Shown here one piece after another: positions 1-11,503 of a stretch of 64,000 nucleotides of DNA. Made by a program: the position numbers and the translations under genes. The notes under the pieces were generated by a model. That model saw only the letters and a list, made by a program, of their open reading frames with translations. It had not been told where the DNA came from and searched no databases. This DNA is from Helianthus annuus (lineage: Eukaryota; Streptophyta; Magnoliopsida; Asterales; Asteraceae): positions 108,337,591 through 108,401,590 of the forward strand of contig NC_035436.2 of assembly GCF_002127325.2 (NCBI RefSeq). Reading direction: 5' to 3'. How positions within the stretch are numbered: the first letter of the stretch is position 1; each line of letters begins with the position of its first letter.

Positions 1-467
1 CCCTTACCAAACCGTTCTCTTAACCCCCGACCAGGTAGCCAACATACCTCCATATAGACCGTGGAGATATGAATGGTGAAAATCTTTTATTTTATATAGA
101 CGGTAAAATAATGCCAAGACACCACGAACAAACGATAAGGAAAGATCACCTTCAACATAAGTAACTAGTTATTAAAGTCATTAATACAAAACCAAATAAA
201 AAGTGCAAAAGATTAAAAATAAAAAGTATTATACTAAACACTTGTCTTCACCAAGTGATGTAAGAGACTTAGGCAAACATGGCCTTGATTGCCAAGAACT
301 CTTACGATCAATCTTGGATCCCGAGACGACTCACACACTCTATGATGGACAATGGATGATGGTGGTGGATGATGGTGTTATGGTGGTGGTGGGTGGTGGA
401 TGAAGTGTGAGAGAGGTGGTATGCCAAGGGATGAGTTGAAATGAAGCCAAGCACTCCTATTTATAGG

Positions 468-475
468 ATAAACAG
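468..475 (-). promoter_or_regulatory. putative TATA box of the Athila-like 3' LTR
   Basis: The minus strand reads TATAAATA here, and the same box occurs in the other LTR at 16733-16740. On the minus strand the motif cluster at 479-712 lies directly upstream, as expected for a U3 promoter region. No transcription start can be proven from sequence. Confidence 0.6.
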
Positions 476-478
476 AAG

Positions 479-712
479 GCTGGGCACAGCCCCGTGTCCG
501 CTGGACACGCCCCCGTGCCCGTCTGACACTATCTCTCTTCATTAATTGTAATTCGCAATTACAATTAATGCGCCTGCTGTACTTTCGCCACGCCCCCGTG
601 CTCACTGGACACGGCCCCGTGGTGGGCAATAGAAGCTTCTATAGGTTTGTCTTTTCTGCTGCTTCTTGGACACGGCCCCGTGCTGGCTGAGCACGGGGCG
701 TGTTCAGTCTTC
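479..712. repeat. CACGGCCCCGTG-type dyad cluster in the LTR
   Basis: At least six near-palindromic copies of ACACGGCCCCGTGT or close variants lie here. Several occur in pairs separated by about ten bases, for example near 484-512, 592-623 and 668-703. The same cluster is in the other LTR at about 16756-16980, and related copies lie in the 3' and 5' untranslated regions of this element. Confidence 0.85.
541..569. repeat. 13-bp-arm inverted repeat in the LTR
   Basis: The arms ATTAATTGTAATT and AATTACAATTAAT flank a CGC loop, so a perfect hairpin can form in DNA or RNA. It is unchanged in the other LTR at 16816-16844 and sits between CACGG dyads upstream of the TATA box. It could be a regulatory site or a chance AT-rich palindrome. 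Confidence 0.85.
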
Positions 713-952
713 TGACTTCTCTTTTTTGCTTGGGAGGATGCCGTTGAGGGGTCGGGCAATCCACTTTTGTTCCTTTTCTTGTATTTATGTTAGATTTAGC
801 TGTCTTTTTGCTTCTTTTGTGAATTTGAGCTCATTTCATCCTGAAAATACAAAAGGAAGACAAAAACACTCTTTTTCCAACATTAGTACTTAAAATGGGT
901 TAGTTTTATGCCTCATTTGATGTAATTTATATGTTGCATTTTACACACATCA

Positions 953-965
953 AATACCCCCACAC
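953..965 (-). other. polypurine tract of the Athila-like element
   Basis: On the minus strand a run reading GTGTGGGGGTATT ends exactly at the first base of the 3' LTR. This is the expected position for the plus-strand DNA primer of reverse transcription. Confidence 0.8.
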
Positions 966-2639
966 TTGAACTTTTGCTTGTCCTCAAGCAAAACTCTTTA
1001 ATATGTGGCTTACACTCCCTTATGGAATGGGTAGAAGAGAAGGTTTTTGGCTTGCCATGGAGTGTCGGGAATCCAAGATCTTTTTGGGTTTTATTTTTAT
1101 TTATTTACAATCCTATTCGTTATGATTTATTTAGAACGTTTCATAAGAGAAATTACTTATTTGGGCATAGCATGCCTTTTTTAAAATTTCCTTTATATAC
1201 AAGTTCACATACCTCACGGGGAATCACTCAACACTCGGCCGAAGGTGTATTTTTTTAGTGAATCACTCGAGGGCGGCATGGAACTTATTCCTACCATAAG
1301 CTTGCCAAGCAATCAATCCTCCTCCTTTTTAACTTTATACCTTTGTAAATATCAAGAGGGCTTTTTGGGTGAAGGGTTAGGCTGGGGCTAAAGGTGGGTG
1401 GTTGGGTTAGTGGTTAGTAAAAGGGCGAAAAGGCGTAAAAAGCGTCGGTTTTCGTAAAACACTTTGTTTTATTGACTTTTTATTTCGAAGTATTTCTCCA
1501 AACAAGCTTTTTGTTTTGATAGCTTTGTTTGTTTATTTCTAACTTCATCCTCATTTTTTTTTGTCACATGAAAAGTGAGCTTGTTACTAAAATAAAGGGT
1601 GAAAATAAAAAGGGTTTTTGGTGGGTAGAAAGGGTTTTTAGGGAAAAGAAATGAAAGGTTTAGGCTCAAAGGGGGTTAACTAGGGGGATTTTGGGTAGGT
1701 GGTAAAAAAAATGAAAAATAATGGTGTAGAAAAAAAATGGGTTAGTCCTAATGCCTCCATCATTTACTTACTTTGGTTTAAGTTGGTAAGGACCGGGAAT
1801 GAATCGTCGTGGCAAGTTCTAGAGTCGTAAGAACCAAGCGGCTATTCACACAAGAAACGAAAAATGAGCATTTAGTCAAAAGATGTAAATTTTGTATGCT
1901 CAATAAAGGCTCAAAATTCACTTTTGTGGGAATGGGTTCTTATGTGATCAAGTATATATAATCAAATTTTAACTAAGCTTGTCATGCCGTTTCATAATTT
2001 TCTTATGTTGGTTCTTGTTATCACGACGCTCTCAGTTGTAAATTTGTAAAAATATAACCTTATCAATCTTAGGATTCCAACTTAAACTTTAGACAAATAA
2101 AAAATAAATTTCAAGGTTTTAGCTTCCCCCACACTTAAATTACACATTGTCCTCAATGTGTCCCAAAAATAAATTTTTAGGTTGATTGGATGTGTAATAT
2201 GGTGTTAAAAAGAAAAGATTTATGTTACTGGCAGTCTGGACACGGCCCCGTGGGGACCGGACACGGCCCCGTGTTCAGGTGCCAGTAACAAAAATTAAAG
2301 AAATGAGACAGAAGCCTGGACACGTGGGCGTGTCTGGTGAACACGGCCCGTGTCCTGTTACCTGAACTGGGCATTTTCTGCAGGGGGTTCAGCACGGGGC
2401 CGTGTTGGTTGGACACGGCCCGTGTTGAGCCTTCTGTAATGGAGAAATTTGTGTCGGGTTGCCTTGTTCTTGTGCATGGGGCCATTTTTCTCGTTTCCCT
2501 TTTCATCCTTTACCACCATGAGTGTGTCTTATTCCTGCAAAATAAAACTAAAAGATTAAACTAAACTAAGGATAGTTCCGCGGAATGCCTCCGTGGTGCG
2601 CCACATTTATAAGGGTCCTTGGCTAGACCCAATGTGAGG
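966..2639 (-). other. long noncoding 3' region of the Athila-like element
   Basis: About 1.7 kb separate the protease from the polypurine tract. No domain can be read in any frame, and the region is rich in T and G runs on the plus strand. A cluster of CACGGCCCCGTG-type motifs lies at about 2235-2425, again as close pairs. Intact Athila-type elements carry pol here, so pol has been lost or replaced. Confidence 0.7.
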
Positions 2640-3365
2640 TTATATGTTTTCTGAGTGGGATGTTTGGCATCCCATGTTACACCGTCGGAGAGCCGCATCC
2701 AAACTTGAATCAATAACCTTCATGTAGTTGACCGGGTCGTCGTCTTCTATTCTCTTCCCAACTCCGAATTTTACTTCATCATCCTCGTACCTCAAGGTGA
2801 GCGTTCCATCATTCATATCTACCATTGCTTGTGCGGTGGCAAGAAATGGTCTCCCTAGTATGAGGAGGACCTCGGTGTCTTCCTCCATATCGAGTATGAC
2901 AAAGTCGGCCGGATAGACGAATTTGCTTACCTTTACCAGGACATTTTCGATGACACCTTGCGGGAATTTGACGGATCGATCCGCAAGTTGTATGCTCATT
3001 TTTGTAGGACTCGTTGTTCCTAGGCCGAGTCTTTTAAACATTGATGAGGGCATGAGGTTAATGCTAGCCCCAAGATCGGTTAGTGCATTACGAACGGGGG
3101 AATCCCCGATTGAGCAGGGGATCGTGAAGCTTCCGGGATCGATTTTCTTTTGGGGAAGTTTGTTGAGTACGAGAGCAGAGCATTCTTCGCCTAAGTTAAC
3201 TAATTGCAAAGTTTCAATTTTCTTTTTATGAGTGAGGAAGTCCCTCATGAACTTAGAGTATTTGGGCATTTGGGATAGGACATCAATAAAAGGAATATTG
3301 ACATGCAATTGTTTTAACAGACTTTCGAATTTTGCGAATTGCTCATTGGTCTTTTGACGAATAAC
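2640..3365 (-). pseudogene. retropepsin-like protease with the end of Gag, Athila-like
   Basis: This encodes the aspartic protease that would cleave the Gag polyprotein in virus-like particles. The conserved lead-in HVNIPFIDVLSQMPKY is followed by a pepsin-type core: the active-site region reads DLGASINLMP, and the later ILGRPFLATA motif is the second hallmark of Athila/Tat proteases. The active site normally reads D-[TSL]-GA, so DLGA is compatible with activity. The reading frame runs upstream through FAKFESLLKQ and then loses register at about 3355-3365, where a one-base change separates it from the preceding PYPGRL segment of Gag. The reading frame ends at 2640 with no reverse transcriptase following. 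Confidence 0.85.
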
Positions 3366-4114
3366 CTACCGGGGTACGGAACTCGAGGAGCCTTGGCAGG
3401 CTCTGATGACGGAGGGGAGTTCTTTTCCTGTAGAGGCGGGGGTATAAATTCTTCTGTTGGCGGTGGCGCCTCCGCAGGCCCCACGGTGCGGTTTCGTAAC
3501 GTGATGAGATGAACTTGCGCTTTTGGGTTTGTTTCGGTATTGCTTGGTAATGCACCTTGTGGTCTCTCGGAAAAATTTTGAGCTAGTTGATTTAATTGTT
3601 TTTCTATGTTTTGAATACTAGCTTGTTGATTTCTAAAATTTGACTCTAATTGTTGAAACCTTTCCGAGTTTTTCTTTTCAGTGTTGGAGATGAGGCGAGA
3701 TATAGTATCTTCAAGCCTTTCTCGTCCACCTTGTTAAGTGAAATTTTGTGACTCGTTTCTTGGTTGTTGAAAGTTTGTTCGTTGGGTTTGTTGGTTACTA
3801 CTATTGTCGGGCTCTCTCCAACCAAGGTTTGGGTGGCTTCACCATCCTTGGTTGTAGGTGCCCGTTGGAGGACCCGACGGCCTAGGTCTATTATCAATGT
3901 AGCTTACCGACTCTTGTTGATCTTCCGTTTCTTTCATACAACTCCAATTTTCATGTGACCCACCACTCCCTACACAAGCCATAACCGAGACTGTTTTTGT
4001 CATTTCTAATTTTTTTATTTTTGAAGAAAGGGCCTCGATTTGGGCGTGCAAAGAAGTGCTTTCATCAACCTTATGGGCGCCCGGGGCAATAGATTTATTG
4101 CCTCGGGGAGTGTG
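3366..4114 (-). pseudogene. Gag C-terminal half, Athila-like (interrupted)
   Basis: Downstream half of the structural Gag protein. It starts at the insertion junction of the nested Tekay element, where the text continues directly from 14370 (…TNFQWHT then PRGNKS). It includes a GTYNQGW motif typical of Athila/Tat Gag, then a predicted coiled-coil stretch rich in Q, N and E, then a proline-rich tail ending in PYPGRL. Two in-frame stops break it, TGA at 3839-3841 and TAA at 3734-3736, and a frameshift near 3360 separates it from the protease. All the rest lies in one continuous frame, so the decay is modest. Confidence 0.82.
4110..4114. other. target-site duplication of Tekay-1, left copy (GTGTG)
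   Basis: GTGTG directly precedes the left LTR and is repeated at 14370-14374 after the right LTR. Removing 4115-14374 restores continuity of the interrupted gag. Confidence 0.95.
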
Positions 4115-4644
4115 TGTCACACCCCCAAAATCCACACGCGGAGTACTACCGCTTGGGAGCGTGACTGACCAGGATCAAGCCACCAATCATATAGAACAAT
4201 GTATATAGTAAAAGTAAATGTCATTAAACCAAACCCATCCATATGAAAGGTGTTTAAAACATAAGTAATAGTTCAACGTTTAGCGGAAGCAAATAAGTAA
4301 AGCCCAATCATAAATAAGTATGTAATGTCATAACGTTCAATCATAGCATTCACGATCCTTGTCCACAACGACTTGCTCCTCCCTGTGCAAGCTCCATATG
4401 TACCTAAGGTCCTGCAAGGCATGCAGCAGAGAGTCAACAACTAGTTGAGCGAGTTCACAGAAGTAAGTTCGTAGTAGTAATTCGTATGTTCATTTAGTGG
4501 GGGCTTCCCACGTATGCATGTACTAATAGTGGGGGTTTCCCATGATAATATTTATTACTAATGGGGGTTTCCCATGTTTATCCTTACTAGACTATTGTAA
4601 CCATGTGTTCTTCTTAATCCGAGAACAGGAATACATACAAGGTC

Positions 4645-4862
4645 ACGTAGGTTTTACGTGAGTGCCCTTCCCCGAGGACAGTGGTTCGCGTGGGGTTTAC
4701 GTAGGTTTTACGTAAGTGTCCTTCCGACCCGGAAGACAGTAGTAGGTATGAGTTTACGTAGGTTTTACGTAAGTGTCCTCCCGACCCGGGAGACAGTGGT
4801 AGATACTAATTTACGTAGGTTTTACGTAAGTTTCCTGACTAACCTGAGGACGATGGTATATA
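4645..4862. repeat. four tandem 54-57 bp units in the Tekay-1 3' LTR
   Basis: Units begin at 4645, 4699, 4756 and 4813, each opening ACGTAGGTTTTACGT and followed by a cytosine-rich CCTTCCGACCCGG-like segment. They are absent from the other LTR, so they fall inside the segment deleted there. Confidence 0.9.
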
Positions 4863-5267
4863 GTCTAGCAATAGTGTAAGTACGAGTAATTATCCAATTC
4901 AAATCTTCCCAACCCAATTCCCAACCCGGGAATCCCATGCCTTGGCTGTGTGAACTCACCTTGGTTTGCTCGGTATGCTAAACTATGTGCTCGCAAACAA
5001 TCAATCAATCAATCAAGGCCTAAGGTAATGCATTTACACACAGTCAGTTCATGTTGGTCAAGTTTCACATACAATCTATGTCACAAAGTGCTTCACAGTT
5101 AATCTCATGTATCGTATAAGCAGTTAATCAATTTCATATCATTCATACTTCACATCAGAGTCTTTCACAGTTTATTCTAATATCTTTATCCGATAATACA
5201 CTTAACTGAGTTAGTATGCTTAACTGGATTAACAGAAATTTGGGTCATGCATCTTTACTATAATTCG

Positions 5268-5697
5268 GACTATTCATTATATCACGAAGTCGAACTACAT
5301 GTAAACATAAGACTCGGATCACACATGGAATATCACAACTCAGACCACATCAAACTACAAAAGCTCGGACAAGGCATCAACATAAAAACTCGGACCTTAT
5401 AGGCTTCACAATATCGGACCTTGTATCATACTTACAAAAGTCGGACTTATATAATCAAGTAAAAGTCGGACATGTTTAACTTAACAAAAGTCGGACATGT
5501 TTACATACATTAAAGGTCGGACTTCATGTGTTTGTTCACAAAGTCGGACAAGATCATAAGCACAACTTCGGACCTTGTTCATTATCATAAAAGTCGGACA
5601 ACATATACAAGCAAAACTCGGACAACCTATTACCCCTTTAAAATTCGGACCATGCGCATGTATATCAATAAAAGTCGGACAAGGCATAGATATTTAC
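5268..5697. repeat. GTCGGAC motif array in the Tekay-1 LTR
   Basis: About fourteen copies of CGGAC, mostly as AAAGTCGGAC or ACTCGGAC, recur every 25-35 bases. All are in the same orientation and are separated by diverged AT-rich spacers. The second LTR repeats the array at about 12716-13135 with a few point changes. It is not a simple tandem repeat, because the spacers differ. Confidence 0.85.
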
Positions 5698-6918
5698 CAA
5701 CCTGACTAATTTATTACCCCCTCTAGGTATCAAGTATCACCAATATACAAAACGATTAATAGCTTAACAGTCCAAAAAAAACCCTCCTATAAGCATTCGG
5801 TCCAATAGCAATCAAAAGCACTTTCATTATTTCCATATTAAAAGGCATCTGACATACAATTTATGTTTTAAATTGGTCCAATCAGATTCAATTTCATTCT
5901 TTCAATACATGAAATAGACTCTTATTGGACCCATAGACCATCTCGATTTCACTGTTAGGCAACCTCCAAAATTCTGTTTATCAAATGATATTATTGGACC
6001 ACCATACATAACACCATCATCACATGCAAAACAATCATTAATGTTTGATCTGATCACACATATGCCGCCACTTTCCTTCATGGTTATCACTTACATTACA
6101 TAACCCACTATTGCATCTTGACTTTATTATCATTATTGGGATCGAACATGCTGCCACATAACACTAAATCATTGATAACCATAACAGAAACATTGGACAT
6201 CTACTCAAATAATATATGATCGCATACCCATCAGGAGTAAATATAACCAACAATACACGAAGATCTAGTTATGCATCAGTCATCATTCACTTTACTATTA
6301 TCCTTACCACACCACATTAATCATGAATAGACACAATACAATCGATCATTAAAAGCAACAAATGGATTAACAATATAACTTACTAACCGAATGCAAGTGT
6401 ATAGATTGAAGAGGTCACAGGGTTTCGATGAGAAGGGCTCCACTGCTGTAATGATTATATGAGCATAGGGTTTGCAATGAGTTGTGGAATTATGAGTTGG
6501 TTAGACCTAAATAATAGATGGGGGTGGGCTCGATGTGGGCCTGTGGCAACATAAAAAGGCCATATACAACAGTTTGATGAACACTTGATAACCAAACACT
6601 ACTTGGCCGAAAGCCCACTTTGATTTTGCTGGCCATTGCTTGGACGAACACACTCTCGTGTTTTCGGCTAAGTGTGATTTCATGGGTGACGGTGTGCTTG
6701 GCATGATTTAATTAAACAACAGAATAGTAATTCTAAATATAATACTAACCTTCACTTCAAATATAATGCACACCACATTTAAAATATATCACTCACAGTA
6801 CGATTTAACATATTACAACGTGTACAGTTGTGAAACAAACAAGTCGTGTCAACAAACAATCAAAACAATTAACGTGCAATAGTGCGAAGATGGAATCTTG
6901 GAAACTTGAGTTGTCACA

Positions 6919-6930
6919 TTATCCCCAACC
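6919..6930 (-). other. polypurine tract of Tekay-1
   Basis: The minus strand reads GGTTGGGGATAA directly before the LTR start TGTGACA. The same GGGGATAA sequence is at the equivalent place in Gypsy-D (45348 and 59890). Confidence 0.75.
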
Positions 6931-6976
6931 TGAAAGAAATTTCATCCCAAAATTTAGCACGTAATTACCGAGGAAG

Positions 6977-8311
6977 CTAGTTGTGTTGCGTTGTTTCCTG
7001 TTTTTCCTGGGGTGTCACATCACCCCCCCATTGATTTGGAATTTCATCCCAAAATTCTGTAGTAGCTTCAGCCTCAGTAGTGGTTGCACTGTTTCCGAAT
7101 AACTGGGGATACTTGAGTTTCATTTGATCTTCTCGTTCCCAGGTGAACTCTGGGCCACGACGGGAGTTCAAACGAACTCGAACAAGAGGGATTCTAGTGT
7201 TCTTGAGGACCTTAACATCCCGGTCCGTGATTTCAACTGGTTCCTCGACGAACTGCAACCGCTCGTCGATAGTGAGTTCCTTAAAAGGAACTATGAGGGT
7301 CTCATCTGACAGACACTTCTTCAGATTCGACACGTGGAAGACATTGTGAACTGCACCGAGTTCAGCTGGTAGGTTTAGTCTGTAGGCCACTTTGCCTATT
7401 CTTTCAGTGATTTCGAACGGTCCAACATACCGCGGATTGAGTTTGCCTTGTTTACCAAAATGAACCACACCCTTCCAGGGTGAGACTTTGAGTAGTACTC
7501 GATCCCCAACTTGGAACTCGAGCGGTTTTCTACGTTTATCAGCGTAGCTTTTCTGACGGTCGCGAGCTGCCGCCATGCGTTGTCATATCTGGGCAATTTG
7601 TTCAGTAGCATCAACTACCATTTCTGGATCTGTAATCTGACTATCCCCCACCTCTGCCCAACAGAGAGGTGACCGGCATTTACGTCCGTACAATGCCTCG
7701 AATGGAGCGGCTTGTATGCTGGTGTGGTAACTGTTATTGTACGAAAACTCCACTAACGGGAGGTGCTTTTCCCAGCTGTTGCCGAAATCGATGACACATG
7801 CCCGAAGCATGTCTTCTAGAGTTTGAATCGTGCGCTCAGACTTCCCATCCGTCTGAGGGTGGTAAGCCGTGCTCATATCTAACCGAGAGCCAAAAGCCTT
7901 ATGCATTGCTTGCCATAGTTCTGACGTGAATCGTGCATCACGATCCGAAATGATAGAGGTGGGCACCCCGTGCCTTGAGACTACTTCTTTCAAGTATATA
8001 TCTGCTAGTGTGGAAAACTTGTCTGTTTCTTTGATTGCCAGGAAATGAGCAGACTTGGTGAGTCGATCCATGATCACCCAAATAGTATCGTTCCCACGCT
8101 GAGATCTAGGTAGGCTTGTAACAAAATCCATGGAAATTTCCTCTCATTTCCACTGTGGTATCTTTGGTTGCTGAAGTAAGCCTGCTGGTTTCTGATACTC
8201 TGCCTTGACTCTTGCACAGGTCAAGCACTTGCTGACATAGGTAGCGATGTGGGCCTTCATGCTAGGCCACCAATACGTAGTTCTGATGTCGTGGTACATT
8301 TTTTTCCGACC
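6977..8311 (-). pseudogene. Tekay-1 integrase with chromodomain-like C-terminus
   Basis: Integrase inserts the cDNA into the genome. The part upstream of about 8312 holds the zinc-binding H2C2 segment (…YWWP…CLTCARVK), then the catalytic core with [17 protein letters not shown] and the [12 protein letters not shown] region that carries the last acidic residue nearby. The C-terminal region has [13 protein letters not shown], the [13 protein letters not shown] junction and a chromodomain-like tail ending [17 protein letters not shown], which marks the chromovirus group. Two in-frame stops break it, TGA at 8144-8146 and TGA at 7583-7585. It is also out of frame with the reverse transcriptase. 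The other Tekay integrase copies at 45450 and 59992 read through these sites. Confidence 0.92.
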
Positions 8312-9518
8312 CTGGATGTACCGAGTATCGTGATTTGTGAGCTTCATCCATCACCAGCTCATGTAAGTCGCCAAAAAGTGGGACCCAAATACGCCCTGTT
8401 ACATAGTAGGCGCCATCTTCCTTCTGTTCTAATCGTTGCCTTGAGCCGCGTAGGGCTTCAGCCCTGACGTTTTCTAGTTTCAATGCTTCCACCTGAGCAT
8501 CTCGTATCTGTGCAGGAAGATCAGACTGAATAGTGAGCTGTAAAGCTCGTACACGCCTAGGTAGAATGTCTTTTCTACTAAGAGCGTCAGCCACAACATT
8601 GGCTTTGCCTGGATGGTACTTGATGGCGCATTCGTAATCATTAAGTAACTCGACCCATCGTCGTTGACGCATGTTCAATTCCTTCTGCTTGAAGATATGC
8701 TCGAGACTCCTGTGATCGGTGTAAATTGTGCACTTGGTACCGTACAGGTAGTGTCGCCATATCTTGAGCGCGAAAACAACAGCTCCCAGCTCTAAATCGT
8801 GCGTCGTGTAGTTCCGTTCATGAACTTTGAGTTGACGAGAAGCGTAGGCAATAACTTTATCCCGTTGCATCAATACACAACCAAGCCCCTGTATCGATGC
8901 GTCACAATAGACCACAAAATCATCCGTGCCCTCTGGCAATGAGAGAATAGGTGCGCTGCATAGTCTATCCTTCATGTACTGAAAAGCCGTTTCTTGTGTA
9001 TTACCCCATCGATAGGTAACACCTTTCTGTGTCAACATTGTAAGCGGTTGTGCAATCTTTGAGAAGTCTTTAATAAATCGCCTGTAATACCCCGCCAAAC
9101 CCAAGAATTGGCGTATTTCCGTTGGTGTACGCGGTGCAGGCCAGTTCCGTATCGAATCTACCTTAGATGGATCAACATGAATCCCATCCCTGTTCACCAC
9201 ATGGCCTAAGAAGTGGACTTCACGAAGCCAGAAGTCGCATTTTGAAAACTTGGCGTACAGTTGTTCTTTTCGAAGTAGTTCCAAGATAAGACGTAAGTGC
9301 TGCTCGTGTTCCTCCCGACTCTTGGAGTAGATCAGAATGTCATCGATGAATACTATGACGAACTTGTCTAGATAAGGTTTACACACCCTGTTCATAAGAT
9401 CCATGAAAATTGCAGGCGCGTTCGTTAGCCCGAATGGCATGACTAGAAACTCGTAGTGACCGTAGCGAGTTCTGAATTCTGTTTTAGAGACGTCCTCATC
9501 CCGGACTCTCAGCTGATA
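8312..9518 (-). pseudogene. Tekay-1 reverse transcriptase (C-terminal part) and RNase H
   Basis: The segment continues the polymerase from the premature stop at 9519-9521. It has the catalytic [10 protein letters not shown] motif, the HFLGHVV thumb-side motif and the [16 protein letters not shown] connection. RNase H follows with the first catalytic aspartate in [10 protein letters not shown], then [16 protein letters not shown] and TDHRSLEH. The frame is lost at about 8312, where a T homopolymer on the plus strand near 8300-8307 probably marks the indel. The TAA at 9519-9521 sits inside the conserved DLRSGY segment of the polymerase. Confidence 0.92.
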
Positions 9519-11503
9519 TTAACCTGACCTCAGATCAATCTTGGAGTAGTAGCTCGACCCTTGCAACTGGTCGAATAAGTCGTCAATACGTGGAAGAGGG
9601 GAGCGATTCTTCACTATCACTTTGTTCAGTTCACGGTAGTCGATGCACATCCTGAAAGTACCGTCTTTCTTTTTCACAAATAATACTGGAGCTCCCCAAG
9701 GCGAAGAGCTTGGACGAATGAAGCCCTTTTCCAAGAGCTCTTGTAGCTGCTTTGACAGTTCTTCCAGTTCAGTTGGAGCTAAACGATACGGTGCGCGGGC
9801 TATAGGTGCTGCTCCTGGAGCTAGCTCGACTTGAAACTCGACCTGGCGATGAGGCGGTAGTCCAGGTAAATCTTCAGGAAACACTTGAGGGAATTCGCGT
9901 ACCACAGGAATATCCTCTATTCTTTTCTCTTTCGTTGATGCATCAGTAACTAGTGCCAAAATGGCAGTGTGCCCCTTTCGTAAACACTTTTGGGCCTTCA
10001 GGAAGGAGATGATGCCAACCACAGCACCACTCTTGTCGCCTTGAACTTCGAGAGGTTCTTTACCAGAACGAGGAATACGGATGATCTTCTCTTTACATAT
10101 GATCTCTGCTTGCTGCTTGGATAACCAATCCATACCAACGACGATGTCGAAACTACCCAGAACTATAGGAATGAGGTCGATGGAGAAAGTCTGACCAGCG
10201 AGGATAAGATTACAACCCTGAACTATGTGTGTGGCCTCTAGACTTTTTCTGTTAGCTAACTCTACGACATGTTTGGTGTTTAAGGGAGTGGGTGCACGTT
10301 TTAACATTTGACTGACATTAAGAGACACATAACTTGTATCCGCACCCGAATCAAACAAAACAGTAACGTAAAAGTCGTCGAGAAGAAACTTACCCATGAC
10401 TACGTTAGGATCGTTCCTTGCGTCACCTCGACCCAACACAAAAGCACGACCCCTAGCTTCATTGTCGTTATTGTTCCCACCGTTGTTGTTACCATTGCCT
10501 TGGTTGTTGTTGTTGCGATTCTGGTTCTGGTTTAACTGGGGGCAATCACGCTTGAAATGACCTTCAGCCCCACACTGAAAACATCCCATGTTGCCCCGTT
10601 GTTGCTGCTGCTGCGGGTTTTGTGGAGCTGGTAATTGCAGTTGCTGGTTCTGATTCGCAGGCCGTGGACTCCTACAGTCTTTGGCCTCGCGACCCATCTT
10701 GAGACACCTTTGGCAACGACCCTTGTTGCACTGGCCGCTGTGATGCCTGTTACAGTTGTGACACTTGGGGTGAGATCCTTGATACCTTTTCTGCCTGTGA
10801 CCACCAGAAGATTGCTGACCAGGACTCTGGTAGTGATCAGTCTTCTGCTGTTGAGCCTGAGACTGAACTGTTGCTGAACCCTTGCTAGAATCCCCCTCCC
10901 ACTTTCTCTTGTTGTCACTGGGGGTAGTAGGAGTAACGGCTGATGTGGTAGCAGTAGTAGCGCTGATACGTTTGGGCAACTTGTTCTGTTCCACCGCCTG
11001 ATCTGTGAGGCGACGAGCAAGACGCTGAATGTCTTGGATATTGTCGAGATTAGCCGATGTCACATGGCTCTGAATTTCTGATGCTAGACCCTTGAGGTAC
11101 AACTCAATGCGCTTGATCGGAGGGTCCACCATGGTTGGACACAAGATGGCCAGTTCGTTCGACCGTTTCGTGTAAGCTTCGATTTCCGACCCTATCATTT
11201 TCAGATGGTAAAACTCATCTTCCAACTTGTGGATGTCATCCCGTGTGCAGTATTCCCTCTTGATAAGTTCCTTGAAATCGTTCCAAGGGGTGGCGTTAGC
11301 AGCTGCCAACCCTAAAATCTGAACTTGCGCGTTCCACCAAGTTAGCGCAATTCCTTCCAGCGTGCCAGTGGCGTACTTCACCCTGCGATCCTCAGGGCAT
11401 TCACACATTTCAAATACCGACTCGAGCTTTTCGAACCAATGGAGTAGTCCCACTGCTCCCTCTGTGCCACTGAATGTGCAGACAGGTTTTGGGGCGTGTT
11501 GAC
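9519..11503 (-). pseudogene. Tekay-1 Gag exon 2, zinc knuckles, protease and start of reverse transcriptase
   Basis: This is the main open frame of the element. It starts just after the gag intron at HAPKPVCTF. The order is a retrotransposon-gag domain (WFEKLESVF … [10 protein letters not shown] … [12 protein letters not shown]), a Q/N-rich linker with cysteine-rich knuckles ([26 protein letters not shown] and a canonical CCHC reading [14 protein letters not shown]), an aspartic protease with [12 protein letters not shown] and VVGMDWLS, and reverse transcriptase motifs up to [11 protein letters not shown] premature TAA at 9519-9521 ends it. Gag and pol share one frame, as is usual for Tekay elements. 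Confidence 0.94.

Larger units (their letters stand above)
1..952 (-). repeat. 3' LTR of the Athila-like element (partial)
   Basis: Position 1 aligns with 16269 and position 952 with 17227. The copies are nearly identical apart from scattered substitutions and one extra short GGACAAT-type unit near 16617. The LTR ends (minus-strand start) read TGATGTGTG. About 740 bp of this LTR lie left of the window. The segment contains a minus-strand TATA box, several CACGGCCCCGTG-type motifs at 479-712 and a 13-bp-arm inverted repeat. Confidence 0.93.
4115..6918 (-). repeat. 3' LTR of Tekay-1
   Basis: It is 2804 bp long, begins TGTCACACCC and ends GTTGTCACA. It matches 12004-14369 except for the extra 4634-5078 block. 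It holds the 54-57 bp tandem repeat (4645-4862) and the GTCGGAC array (5268-5697). Confidence 0.95.

Noticed and set aside
4658..4879. Plus-strand frame with repeated LRRFYVSVLPT
   Set aside because: It comes from the 57-bp tandem repeats in a minus-strand LTR and is absent from the other LTR.
10532..11020. Long alternative frame overlapping the Tekay-1 gag
   Set aside because: It overlaps the Q/N-rich gag linker in another phase and has no motif of its own.
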